This document shows, one piece after another, positions 1-11,421 of a stretch of DNA of 64,000 bases. Every line of letters begins with the position of its first letter. Position 1 is the first letter of the stretch. Both the position numbers and the translations under genes were made by a program. Origin of the DNA: Hyaloperonospora brassicae (lineage: Eukaryota; Oomycota; Peronosporomycetes; Peronosporales; Peronosporaceae); NCBI GenBank assembly GCA_947650285.1, contig CANTFL010000873.1, positions 1 through 64,000 of the forward strand, in the 5' to 3' direction. The notes beneath the pieces are model-generated. The model was not told where the DNA came from, ran no database searches, and worked only from the letters and a program-made list of their open reading frames with translations.

Positions 1-715
1 GTATGTACAACTTGTATGTGTATGTCAATTTGCGAGTACTTGTACCTGCAAAACAAGACGATTCAATCGAGGCACGATGGGAGCTTGGTAGCTGTTTGGT
101 ATGTTAACATTAGGCACAAAATGGCCAAAGATGTATATTCAACTCACTTGCTGCCTCACTTGCTGCCATTGTATGTTTCACTGGCTGCCGTCTCGCCTCT
201 CCCTCCTTTACCACCATCTGCCTCATCATCTTTCGTTTCAACTTGAATTGTCATGGCCTTTCTGTTTCAGCTGTCCGGTGTACCCTGTCCGTTGCATTCG
301 TGCTAGACGACAACAATGTCTCCTCGTCTTAGCTCTTTTGCACCTTCGCTTTGTATACCAGTAGATCGTAGCATTTCAACGTTCTCTACAAAACGCATGG
401 GTCCTTCGATCGAACAGCTACGTTTGTTCATCCGTAGCAGCGACAACTTGTCCGTCGTCGAGCTTCGAGCTTTACTGTCTGCTTGCCCTTGTCGCTCGTT
501 TTATTGGAAACCCACATGTTTCCTACCCAACCGCCTTCTGTTGTGCTCCGGTCAAACCTTCCTCATTCGAAGTCAGCAGGCAACAACGTACCGTCCGCTA
601 CTGCTTCGTCGGCGACGAAATCGAGCACATCGCACAGTTGACGCTTGTACCCGTCTTGAGCTTCCCGCGAGTCATCGCCACACACGTTTCCACCTCGCCT
701 AGTGCCTGGTCGTCG

Positions 716-864
716 CGTGCGACTGCAGATCACGCTTGTATTCGCCCAGGCCTTTGCAGGCCAACCCCCTCCTCCATTCATCCTACGGCGTATCAACATC
801 CATGGCCGGCACATGAGACCTATCGGCCTTTTATGTGCAAGGCGGTCCAAACGCGACACACGCT
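716..864. repeat. Direct repeat copy 1 (about 150 bases)
   Basis: This stretch recurs almost unchanged at 1771-1924. The shared part runs from a 'cgtgcgactgca' start through 'gcttgtattcgcccaggc' to 'gtgcaaggcggt'. Most differences lie in the first 25 bases and at the right edge. The same short open frames occur in both copies but no protein family is recognisable, so I read it as a segmental or element-derived duplication rather than a gene. Confidence 0.85.
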
Positions 865-1169
865 GACTTCACCCAACACCGGCATTTCAGCCTGCTTCTG
901 GCCCACACCATGCTGATCGGTCCCTCCAAAAAGATCATTGAAGTACACGTGCTTCTGGTCTAGTTGACGACTGCCACCATGACAAATATTGTAGTGTGGT
1001 CGAGGCAGGCGTGTTGTGTTTGAATTGTTACTGTGCTCTGCACTTTGGTGTGGATCGATGCGGTAGGTACGAGCCCGAACGGCCTGCGATCCCGTGCAGC
1101 CGTACATCCCGCTGTCATCGCCACACGTTACCACCTCCTCCGTTACCTGAATACGTCCCAATTTACGCT

Positions 1170-1700
1170 CTTCGAGCAACAACGGACAGAGACGAGGACC
1201 TTCCAAGAGCCAGCTAGTACTGTAGCCGCCTTCTCGTGGACGGGAAGTCCCTTCCCTTAGCGAGACCAACATTAAAAGAGGAGAGGCCTTCTTTCCGCTG
1301 TGTTCGCTACGGGAGGCAGCGCAGCGTGCAAACGGAAAGTGGATCAACAATCAAGACACCCCAGCGTGAGCGACACGGCAAAACAGCAGTTGCCACCCCA
1401 ACCAAATTCCTGCTACTCTACGTCTGCCTTCAGGTCGCCAGCCCGGTCGCCGAGCGTGATTCCCGATCCCACGAAGCGAACTTGCCTAAAACGCGATTTG
1501 ATCGGACCTGTCCAGGTGCGTCCGCGGTCCATCGGGGTGATCGAAAAGAAGAATGTGTGTTCCGCGACTTCAGCGCCCTGTCTGTACCCTGGTCAGGACA
1601 CCCGATTCCACGTGCCCTATGCGGAGTGTACCCCATGACGCCCGCCGTCTCGAGCCAGCAGACAGAGTGATCAAGGAGGAGAATGAAGTAGTCTAAAGAA
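1170..1700. repeat. Decayed interspersed repeat, copy A
   Basis: Patches of this stretch match, in the same order, the sequence flanking the copia element (23745-23961 continuing at 29051-29600). Examples are 'caacaacgg.cagag', 'gtggacgggaagtc', 'ctacgg.aggca.cgcag' and 'cgagccagcaga'. Short frames in both copies resemble each other but are broken by stops. The parent element type is not recognisable to me; a dead retroelement is an inference. Confidence 0.55.
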
Positions 1701-1770
1701 AAAGCACACCGATACAGTATCGTTCTGAGCGCTTAATCGACGTTCAGGTTCTCTCTCATGACCCCGTCGT

Positions 1771-1924
1771 TGCGTGCGACTGCACGGTACGCTTGTATTC
1801 GCCCAGGCCTTTGCAGGCCAACCCCTCCTCCATTCATCCTACGGCGTATCAACATCCATGGCCGGCACATGAGACCTATCGGCCTTTTATGTGCAAGGCG
1901 GTTCCGAACGCGACAGGCGCTGGA
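1771..1924. repeat. Direct repeat copy 2 (about 150 bases)
   Basis: Second copy of the 716-864 repeat, in the same orientation and about 1,055 bases downstream. Homology ends near 'gaacgcgaca', and the downstream sequence differs between copies. The segment between the copies contains the decayed repeat at about 1170-1700 that is shared with the copia insertion site further right. Confidence 0.85.
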
Positions 1925-2238
1925 CTCTCAACAATGCAAATGAATCTCCTTTTCGGGAAAAGCTTATCGGCGCAGCTGTGCGAAAGAGTGAGGATGAATG
2001 GATGGACGCCACGGGCTAAAAGCGCTCATTGCAGCGTGTCATGTCAAGGTATCTTGAGCAAAGTTCTGTCTCTTAACCAGCGAGCAGTACGAATTAGTGT
2101 TTTATACACCGTGTCGAGCTTGATTCTCCTTGCCACAGCTCTCCTACGGCGGATGCCCCGAACGAACCAGTCGATCTCGTGGCTTCGACCATCTGTCATT
2201 TCGGTTTTGTATCGCTCCAGTCCAAGTCCCCTCTTGCG

Positions 2239-3210
2239 ATGCGTGTCTTTTCTTTCGCACTCATGGCTTCATCTGCGCTCCGGATACGTGCTGACGGCAC
2301 CGTAAAGGCTGCTAGTCATGAGACCAGGGGTCTCTATGGCTCTGATGTCATCCACAAAACATCCACTGGCCAAGACGGTATTACTCCCGACAAGGTGCTC
2401 AACATCAACGATCCCAGCACCGAAGAGGAGAAAGCGTTCGAGATGAAGCGGCTGGTTAAATCTGTCGCGTGGGGGATAAACGCACTGCTCGGCCCTTTTA
2501 AAGAACACAAACTTTTTATAGCTCTCGAAGCGCTCAAGAATATGCACCCAGTGCTGGGTGAAGACACAACCGCGGCAGACAGTCCAGAGTTCAAGAAACT
2601 GATAAGTTATCTCGTGCAGGGTAACAAGGCGCTGCGCAATGACTTGTTACGTACGCGCTCGGATAATCGTTGGCCAGTAACGATCGCCCTGCTGATAAAA
2701 TCCGACATACCAAATATGAGAGTCGAGGGAGAGTTTTTATTGGGCTCTTTGATGGCCGAGTGGCATCGCCAAGGAATGTCAATCAATCGACTCCTCAAGA
2801 AACTCACGAAGCCGCAGCGTTCCATCATTGGATTTACAGACTATGACAGTCTGTGCCACTACGTGGTTTTGAGGTTTTGTCGTTTTGAGTTCAAGGGAAA
2901 GGGAAAGGGTGATGCGGCGTACCTGAAGGCCATAATGGAATTGCACGAAGGGAAGACCGGCTTCATACTTGGGTTGCACTATGTACTTAAATATTCAGCC
3001 GACAAATCGCGAGCTCTTGAGCTATTGAACATGATGCTGGAACGGTATTCCGAGGCCGGTGTAGCTCCCAGTGATAGTTTCCAACGGCTGATGCTACACA
3101 AGTACAAGGGAAAGCCGTATGACACAGAGCTCCAACCACTGTTGCATAAGCACGTCTTCCGGCACAAATACGCAAACAAACGGACACAACCCCTCTTGAA
3201 ATGGAGCTAA
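2239..3210 (+). CDS. Candidate secreted RXLR-like effector (degenerate motif)
   Basis: Single-exon frame of 323 residues. The first in-frame ATG gives a short hydrophobic leader (MRVFSFALMASSALRI), consistent with a signal peptide ending near residue 19. Arg30-Gly-Leu-Tyr33 sits where a host-targeting RXLR motif would be. Acidic EEEK at residues 62-65 sits where a dEER motif would be. The rest (about 70-320) is predicted helical with regularly spaced Leu, Trp and Tyr, resembling WY-type effector folds, but I cannot name a family. The order leader, motif, acidic patch, helical C-terminus is the established layout of oomycete RXLR effectors, and downy mildews often carry degenerate motifs. The gene stands alone between repeats, as many effector genes do. 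If this reading is right, the protein would be secreted and act inside host plant cells. Alternative: an unrelated secreted or intracellular helical protein. Confidence 0.55.
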   Translation: MRVFSFALMASSALRIRADGTVKAASHETRGLYGSDVIHKTSTGQDGITPDKVLNINDPSTEEEKAFEMKRLVKSVAWGINALLGPFKEHKLFIALEALKNMHPVLGEDTTAADSPEFKKLISYLVQGNKALRNDLLRTRSDNRWPVTIALLIKSDIPNMRVEGEFLLGSLMAEWHRQGMSINRLLKKLTKPQRSIIGFTDYDSLCHYVVLRFCRFEFKGKGKGDAAYLKAIMELHEGKTGFILGLHYVLKYSADKSRALELLNMMLERYSEAGVAPSDSFQRLMLHKYKGKPYDTELQPLLHKHVFRHKYANKRTQPLLKWS

Positions 3211-3891
3211 GGCTCGTACGAGACGCCAGTGAGTTGGAATCTGCTGCAGCACGTGTTCAAATGTGGCAACATGCTGAAGGACAGTAGGCCACACCCGTGT
3301 ACGCTTTGGCGCAAGTCTTTCGGGAATGGCAGCTGCATGGAGCGCCTTTTGGTGGCACGCCTGATAAGGGCTGGAATTAGTTACGCGGCGTGTTCAATGA
3401 AATTTTGGCAGCTACACGCCTTGACTGATGTCTTGCCGCTCAGTTGCGACCGGAGATAACCTAGTCTGGTAGCTTACAAAAATAAAGCTTGCGTAATACA
3501 CTTGCTTGCCATCGTCTTGAACATGCACAGCACAGTGTACATACACCTGGCACTGGCGAGCCAGGCGACGCGTCATCTGCTCGACTTCCAGTTGTCGTCG
3601 CCACTTTCCTTTCTTCCCAGTGAGCGCTCGTTCCATCCTTGTCAAAAAGTCGAATGACGCAACATGACCCCGTTGTTGAAGATCGATAAAGCAACATCAT
3701 GCTTTTGATTGCGGTCTACTGTGCGAGCAGGAATGATGAAGCCACCCATTTTTTAGAATTTTGGAGCAAGCAAGCCGAGTTTGAGGACAACAGAAATTGC
3801 AGCATATAGCCCTCTATACGGCAAATTTGACAGATCGTTGTATACTTAGTGGTCAAAAGTTTTGATGCTTATTGTGAAAAATGTACGACGA
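3211..3891. other. Spacer without recognisable gene
   Basis: Between the candidate effector and the Mutator-like element. Short frames occur on both strands but none shows family similarity or a plausible start context. Nothing else is supported here. Confidence 0.6.
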
Positions 3892-3900
3892 TAATGACAT
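3892..3900. repeat. Target site duplication, left (TAATGACAT)
   Basis: Nine bases, repeated exactly at 5268-5276 directly outside the terminal inverted repeats. Nine-base duplications are the hallmark of Mutator-superfamily insertion. Confidence 0.9.
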
Positions 3901-4012
3901 GGCCGCGACCAGGGGCACACCCCACTTTTGCTAGGGGTACACCCCATTTTGTCTACGGGCACACCCGCCCTCCTAAAATGATTAAAAGGACTTCACATTT
4001 TATAGTGCAGAA
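3901..4012 (+). repeat. Left terminal inverted repeat of MULE
   Basis: Starts 'ggccgcgaccaggggcac' and pairs with the reverse complement of 5156-5267 ('gaccacgactaggggcat'). It includes a threefold tandem motif of about 22 bases, a likely transposase-binding array by analogy with other MULEs. Confidence 0.85.
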
Positions 4013-5155
4013 CAAGAAAAGCACTTAGTGACTTACTACTGCTCAATATATCCCTATCTTAAACGGTAAATGCACTCATGCGCGAGATTTTATCACTCCA
4101 TCTTGGCCAGGGCGGTATCCGAACGGGCAATGCCTGCTGGAATCTCTACTGTCTAGAAGGCGGTATACAATCCAATGGTACGATGCCAAGATCTGACCAT
4201 CGGCAGTGGCAACGACACCCGAGTTTCTACGTGCTCACAGTCACGAGTCGTTTGTAGCCAGGCCCCCAACGATTTTCACGCGTCGAGCGCGTAAAGTCGT
4301 CGCGGACTTTGCCGAAGATTTCCACATGACACACGCCGCAAACGTGGAGATACTTCTGTAAGCGTGGAACAAACTTCGCGCGTGGCAGAAGGCACGCAAG
4401 TCGAGAAAGATTTAATTGAACGCTCGGGTATTGCGTGCAAATTGTGGTATGGCTTGAACGAGTCGGCGACGTTACGGCTTGGCGGGTGGACGAAAGAGGG
4501 AGACACAGCGGTTCGACGGTTGGCCACGGGATAAGAAAACCCGAAACTGGTGAAGAATTGGCACGAGATTGTAAAGCGCACGCCAGTGCCGGGAAGACCA
4601 GAAGCTCATTGTCTTATTCGGTACCAGACAGCGCTGAACGAGTGAAACACGCCGTCAACCTTTACGCTATAAACAGATTAGATCCTGCGTGATACTGTCC
4701 CGGCCTTTGGCGAAAAGCGGAACGTGGTTGCAGATTTGCTGGATGGCCGTGTGTCGGAGCAGATCCGCCATCAATGGTAGCTCTCGCTTGCACCAGGTCT
4801 TTGGTGAGGCAAGTTTTTGTTAAGTGAGGATCGATGGCTGCTGCTCGCACTTCGTGCATACGTACCAAAAGGCAGGGAGTTCAATCAGGATTAAGTGCCG
4901 TGGAACGACATTTGTCATCATGTTCCCGAGCGAACGCAGCTTGTGCGTGTTATTAGTCGGTGTTTTCTGTTGTAATGTATGCGTATGGAGGACATAGACG
5001 CAATTGCTCGACCAAGATAGGTGTTAGAGACAGGCTCTTTTTCTATTGCGATAGGTAAAAAATATCTCCTTGACCTTCAAAGCCCCAGGCCATTCAATTA
5101 CAGCAATTTGGTTGGGTGGTTCAACGTAAAACTGTACTATACTGTATACGTATAT

Positions 5156-5267
5156 TATTCCGCACCATAAAATGTCAAGTCCTTTTTATCATTTTAGGAG
5201 GGCGGGTGTGCTCGTAGCAAAATGGGGTGTGCCCCTAGCTAGGTGGGGTATGCCCCTAGTCGTGGTC
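5156..5267 (-). repeat. Right terminal inverted repeat of MULE
   Basis: Mirror of the left end with a handful of substitutions. It keeps the threefold 'aggggcacacccca' sub-repeats and is followed immediately by the duplicated TAATGACAT. Confidence 0.85.
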
Positions 5268-5276
5268 TAATGACAT
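5268..5276. repeat. Target site duplication, right (TAATGACAT)
   Basis: Exact copy of 3892-3900. Confidence 0.9.
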
Positions 5277-6664
5277 AGCTGCGAAAGGAAAAACTTGGAT
5301 CAGTCGGCGACACGTCCCTCCACGCTGAGCTGATGAACCAAAAACTTTTTTTGAGATCAGGTTGCGGTGTGACGAGCGCCAACACGATAAAAATTCAAAT
5401 AGAATATTGTTCGGCACGACGTCACGTGTCGTGATATCTCTCTTGCTTGATGGACAGCGTATACGTTGCCTGGTCCGTCAGGATCATTAGGACCTCATAC
5501 ACACATTGATGAATAGTTTCTGGAAACAATCTTGTGCCGACGTCTACGATTGGGACAACATGGTGACATGGTCGTGTCATGGACCTTATTTTAGCACTAA
5601 TTGACAATGTGATATATTGGTATGCACTCTAATCAAATGTAGGCCAAACAAAAAGATAATGTGGACAACTGCGGTAGAAAGAAAGGCATATCTTTTCGGC
5701 CTCCCTACCCACAGATGCATTGCAAAAACATTAGCTGAAACAAATCATTGGCACGATTGAGTCCTCAACATGGAACATTTGATCATATAAAGCTGCGACA
5801 GAAAGCCAGTGACGCGTATACACTGATATCTACGTTGCCCCGCTCACACCCGATGTTCTAGATCGGGTGGCATAAAAGAGTACTACCCATCTACACTTTC
5901 CCAGACTACCAGCAGCAAAATACGCCTTTATTTTTTGAAGTGATTGCCCAAATTCAATCTGTTTATCATGATTCTTGAATTGCACACATCTACGTTGTTC
6001 TATGTAATTTTCATGTAGCCGGCGCCAGGATCTTTACAGTTATATGCAGCTTACTATTGGACTGGAGAATCTCATTCGCCTTCCTCTCAGCCTGTGCAGA
6101 GCATTTTAGAGCCTTTTCGGCTTCAAGCTAATCGTCAGGATTTCGCTTCGCCGCCTGATCGACGTCGAATGAGCCTTCAAACAGTATGTTATGTTACCGT
6201 TACGATACCGCTAGTATATTTCACATGCGAGATCCTCTAAATTGTGGCTCATCCCTGGATCATAATAATCACTTGCTCGCAATAATCTCCCTACTCTCGA
6301 CATACGCGCGCGACTCCGACCGCATGCACGTATACAATCAGGTGGCTTGGGCATCCAAGCGGGGCGGAGACGCCGGAGCAGCACAATTGTTTTACGAAAA
6401 ATAGTATACTATGTGGTCGACTATGGTTCAACAAATGACGATATGTGCAAAGGTCCCGGGTCTCTTTGAGGCTACGAGAACGAATAGTGTGTATGTATGT
6501 GCGGATCAATGACGTTTTCGATATGTATTATAATGATGAAAACGAACCCCCGCTCCGAGCTTTTCGCACTAGATGGTAACTGAATGAGCTACCGATGAGT
6601 CAAATAATTTGTCGTTACTATTTACTACCACTTTTACGTCAAGTATGAGCGTATATTGAGATTT

Positions 6665-6730
6665 CACGCTTTTTCGGCATCATAGATGAGTTATTATCAC
6701 ACTTTTTCGGCATCATAGATGAGTTATTAA
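6665..6730. repeat. 33-base tandem duplication
   Basis: Two adjacent copies of a 33-base unit, 'cac.ctttttcggcatcat' followed by 'agatgagttatta', differing at one or two positions. It lies just upstream of a 78-codon frame of unknown nature. Confidence 0.85.
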
Positions 6731-9700
6731 ATATTATGTTGTCGACAATCTTTCTTGGCGATCGTTTCATCGGATTTACAAGAGCGGCATCATTTTCTAA
6801 CGTGCACAAAGCATACGCAATCTTCCATGATAGGGATCTAGAGTTTCTTTACAAAGCGCACATTGAGTACCTGGTGCGGAGAGTCTATATGATTGCAGTT
6901 GATCCCGCGAAACTGCCACCGGATTTAGCCATGCGTATCGATCTCCGGAAGAAAACACATCAGAATATCTGATGAGCGCTTTTGTCGGTACCACTGACGA
7001 CCTTTTGTGATGGACACAAAATTGACGAAGTGATTCTGCATGGTTACTATAGAGATCAAAGCAAGAATTCCATAAAGGTCGTAAGCGTACAAAATCAAAA
7101 TTCGCTGTCCCTATCACGGACGAACCCGATCTCGCGGGTTTGCTTGGTATGCAATCGGCAGTCCATTTTCGTTTGCTACACGACTATGTAGCTAGCGCTT
7201 TATCCTCTTTGTATTGCTATGCCTGGGCATTTATGGATGCTGTCGTAAAAGAGAGATGATGATATGGATCTGTCTCGTTACATGAGTATGTTTGTGTGAG
7301 TATGCATGGGAAATCAGTAAATTAGCTACATCCGATTTCGCGGGTGTAGCTGGTCGCATGATTCTATCGTTGACTGGATATCTGATACCATTATCAGCTA
7401 GTAGGACTTTTTCGCGTGGTTGTGTGGTTTCGGCATGAAAGCGTGTATACTTGGCAAGTAAGGAAAAAATACATCAACAGTACGATAAATTACTCGATAA
7501 CTAGAATTAGGATTGTATCTTCCTCATAAATTACTACAAAAAAAGAACGGGGTACTTCGTAACTCATTACACGAGAAGGGTATTTAAAGATGACGCCGTC
7601 TCAAAGCTGCTCTCCCTACTCAAATTATACGTCACTCTTTTGACGATAAGATACAGCAGCTTCAGCTCATCACTCGTGGAATAACGACATTTTGGATATC
7701 TCAGCATCCACCCGGCGTCGCTGGTGTCTCATCTTGAGGCCGAACACCTCAACGGGACATCAGAGTTCCGAATGTATAATGCTCCATCATCGAAAACATT
7801 TAATTTACATGAGCTGATACCTTTAGCGACATACGTTAAACGGTCATATTATTCGATACATCTATAAAAATTAAGTACCACATCATGCGCACTAGTGAGC
7901 ATCGACCTTGCATGTCATATTTCCTTTTAATGATACCACCGCAGACATCCCTTGCGTCGATATCAAATCATACGCCTCTCAATGATATATACGATTGATT
8001 CAAGCTCATTGGACGGATTTCATTAATAATGACCTGGCTCTAGACCAACATTGCTCTCATTTTCAGTGAGTCGGTATCGCAACAAACATCACCAAACGGA
8101 CTACTTGCCATTTACATACCTACCAAATAATCTCGGCGACATAATATTGTCATTGCCATTATCAGAGATATAGTTTTCCTACATTTTATTGTACAACGAA
8201 GTGAATGATTACGTAAGTGGTTTGGCTTAATTATGATTCTGTTTTTACGAAGAGGTAGGGCTATGGATCTCCATGCTCCGCTAGTAACAATGCGCGTTGC
8301 AAATATCGTCGTAAGCCTCAAACAAATCCATTATACATGGCTTTTCAGCCAGACCTTATCCGACGAGAGATCGTGTCTCGAATTCTAGTCGAGGACTTCA
8401 CACCATTAACATATATAATCGGAAATCTTATACCCAAGTACACGGCAAATTCAGGCACCTTAACATATGAACCCTTCGCAGAGATATCAGTACCTATGTT
8501 ACCTCTTCTCTCATGAAAAGCCTCATCATACTGTTGAATACCTTTAATGTAACAACATCTTATGTAATAACAGATGACGCGGAGTCAATCAAGTTCACCA
8601 ATAAATATTGATCCCCTGAGCGGCCGCGTGTGGAAGGAGCAATTCTGGCTTGAAATCAAGCTCGATGATCATTTTACGGCGTCATTCGGTGATAAGCCCT
8701 CCCCACATTTATTGCATGAAGGCTGCAAAGAACCATGTTCTTTTTCCGTAGGGTGCCACGTACCTATTGGTAATCGACACTTATCTCGGCGTTCCTGAGT
8801 TTTGGTTGGCAATGTAATGTCGGTTAACGGAGTCTAATTATATTGCGCAAAAGACAATCAGGCTGAGGTATTTCTTATACCCGTAAGTCTAACATCAACG
8901 CATGTTTCTACGCTCTTCCACAGCGCAAAGCTCTATATGGCATCCACCATAATGGGGCCAAGGTCCATAAGCTGAGGTTTATTATAAGGTCTAATTGAGC
9001 TTAACAAGCTTCAATGATGCCCATGGAACCTATAACTAGCATCCTTGGAGTTAAGATCAGTGATTAACGCATTATCTAAAGCTACTGCATATGTAGTGGA
9101 GTGAACTTAAACTTCTAACCGATTTAGCGGTGAAAGCAGGAAGACCGTCTGTATAAAAGGAAGCAAGAACGGCTTCCGGAAACGGTTCCAGCTTCATATA
9201 GGCCATTGAACTTCGGAATTAGTATAAATAGTCTTATAGCTCTTTCTTACCCTGATGGTGGAAAATAATCGTAAGCGCATGTGACATACCTGATGGGGGC
9301 GAGGAGAGACCACTTATTTCTTTATCTTTTTTGCAGTTGTGGCTGAGTGGCAGAGAAGCAACTATTCACTTGGTGCGTCGAATTTAGCAAAATGCTACAC
9401 CTTCTCTAGAGATAAGGTGAAAAAAGACGATCTCAAAGCCGACCGACATCTTTGCTCTTGGTAATTGTGGACGACGTTTTGTGATGGTCAAAACAAATCT
9501 ATCCTTATCCAGCGAAGTGGTCAGGACAACTCGTTCTCGCTCTAACCTGATCGTGGCAGAGTTTGTATCAATTTAAAATCGATTTGAGGGTTTTCAAGGC
9601 AGAAGCCTTAAAGATAAGAGCTGTAGCAGACAGAATGTTATTGAAGCGTGGTAGAGCTGTTGTATATATGTAGCAAAAGCTTGACATCAAATCGACGTGC

Positions 9701-10186
9701 TTGAAGTACCAGCAGAACCGATCCAGACAAAAATAATCCTTTTAAATGTCATGAATGCTGCCTACACCACCAAATAAATCATTCAATAATGATTCGTGCA
9801 ATGATTGAAGTCGTGTTTTATATTCATTATATGTTCTTTTTGACCGTGTAGGTTATGATAGTGAATAAAGTTGTGAGCTTCTTCCATTCGTATACATTTT
9901 CATGGGATTTATCATAATTTCTTATTCACTACCTCACAGAAGATGATAATTCCGTTTCGTACTTTTAAAAAGCTTCACAATGAATATGAAATTGCATGTA
10001 TTTGACTCATTTCCCGGTAAGTTATGGTAATGGGTCGGCATCGCAGATGGCAAGTGGTCGTGTAAATGTTCCTTAAACGGGAGTTATGGTGCATAGATGT
10101 CTCGAGACGTTCACGAAGCACGAATAGACCTTGCGCGAGGATAAAATTACTTGATCATTTATCACCAACGTCTTTAACTTTAAAGT

Positions 10187-10235
10187 CTAGACGCTGAGAC
10201 TCATTCATATCAAATTCTAGACGCTGAGCCTCATG
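10187..10235. repeat. Short imperfect tandem repeat
   Basis: Two copies of 'tctagacgctgag.ctcat' about 28 bases apart, inside otherwise unannotated sequence. Confidence 0.7.
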
Positions 10236-10959
10236 ACTACTGTATCCATACTCTTAGAGAATTAGACGTCAAGAGATGAAGTTGTAGATTGGATTCAAGT
10301 GCTGTCAAGTGAGTTCCTTCAGCTAACAAAGTCAAGGGCAGGCGTATAGATTCATGATATCTCCTAGGTTTAGAGGAATAAATGCTTATAAAGTCAAAGA
10401 GTTCGTGATTCATATATTTTTGCAAAAGAAAAATAACTGTTACCGACTATGGGGTATACTCGCAGAGCTTCTAGTACTATATCTAAGAACCAACGTTTTG
10501 AGAAATTAGTGGCAATTGGGTTGAAGGAAACAAGACTAAAGAAAGGTCGTGGACTCTTACGAGCGGCAAAGCCTCAGCAACACGCGTGTCACTTACTGAT
10601 GTAAGGAAACTCACTTTATTAATCGATTATCCGCGACACTAGACACCATCTAGGTACACGCTATGAATGTTATTATGCCTGATCTAGGGATGACATCGTA
10701 GGCCAATCAAGTTTATACCAAACTAACGACTGCAGTCCGCGTACAAAAAGGGTTTACCTCACAATTAAACATTTCGTCATATCAAAAAGGTGCAGTATCA
10801 CTGATAACGAACAATTCACCAGAAATCGCTTTCTGAATCCACCAATCCTTCTGACTATACCACACCACACTACCGGTTACGCAATCGTCGTGTGCCTACC
10901 TTACACGAGCCACTTACAAACTCCAATATTTCGTCGAATGTGGAATTTAGCGGATCCAT

Positions 10960-11421
10960 CACAGCTCCTAGACAGAGGAAGGCTTTATGCTTGACGAGCA
11001 TTTTAGTTCGATAAACGAACACGACCCTACGAGTCAACGAGCTTAAAGCTCCAGGTCCTTGTTCAAGGTACCTTAACGAAATAGCAAATCGACTGCACAG
11101 TGTGCTGAATAGTCTACGTCTTCACAAGACTTGATTCTCTTACGACCTGAGACACCTTAACAAGGCACGTGTCTCTAGCAGACTAACAGGGGAACTGAAC
11201 TTCATATTTTTAAATGTAAAATGACCTCTCAATCTAAAAGTACCTAACTTAGATACAAATGCCATAATTGGTACCTTTTTAAAGATCTTGTATCTGGTGG
11301 CTGACACACGTCATCTCCCAACGACTGCTAAGGTGTTCTGGTGTCACTTTCAATGGGATATCGTCCCTGGTGTGAGCAACACCTTTTATATCAAATACCG
11401 ATCAACGTGCAATTTGTAACA
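10960..11421 (-). mobile_element. Gypsy LTR copy in reverse orientation
   Basis: Read on the minus strand, this begins 'tgttacaaatt' and matches the LTR at 14351-14827 over about 400 bases with only around ten differences (roughly 97%). Homology ends after 'cttcctctgtctagga'. It is therefore a second insertion of the same LTR family, inverted relative to the gypsy element. No matching internal region is evident on either side, so it may be a solo LTR or one end of a rearranged copy. Confidence 0.85.

Larger units (their letters stand above)
3901..5267. mobile_element. Non-autonomous Mutator-like DNA transposon
   Basis: The 1,367-base element is bounded by long terminal inverted repeats of about 110 bases (3901-4012 and 5156-5267, roughly 90% identical) and by a perfect nine-base target duplication. 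Each terminal repeat contains three tandem variants of a roughly 22-base unit built on 'aggggcacacccca', then 'gccctcctaaaatgat.aaaaggact'. Long terminal repeats plus a 9-base duplication are diagnostic of the Mutator superfamily (MULE). The interior holds only short frames (longest about 100 codons) and no transposase, so it must depend on transposase from elsewhere, or be a deletion derivative. The perfect duplication and well-matched ends suggest insertion is not ancient. Confidence 0.88.
5277..10967. other. Gene-poor, relatively A+T-rich stretch
   Basis: Nearly 5.7 kb with very few open frames above 60 codons on either strand and visibly lower G+C than the right half of the window. Short frames at 6186-6404, 6736-6972 and 8574-8798 read like protein fragments but match no family I recognise. 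This is most simply heavily mutated repeat DNA. Confidence 0.6.

Noticed and set aside
9330..9420. Possible tRNA (A-box-like 'gtggctgagtggcagag')
   Set aside because: No B box (GGTTCRANNCC) at the right distance and no cloverleaf pairing could be drawn.
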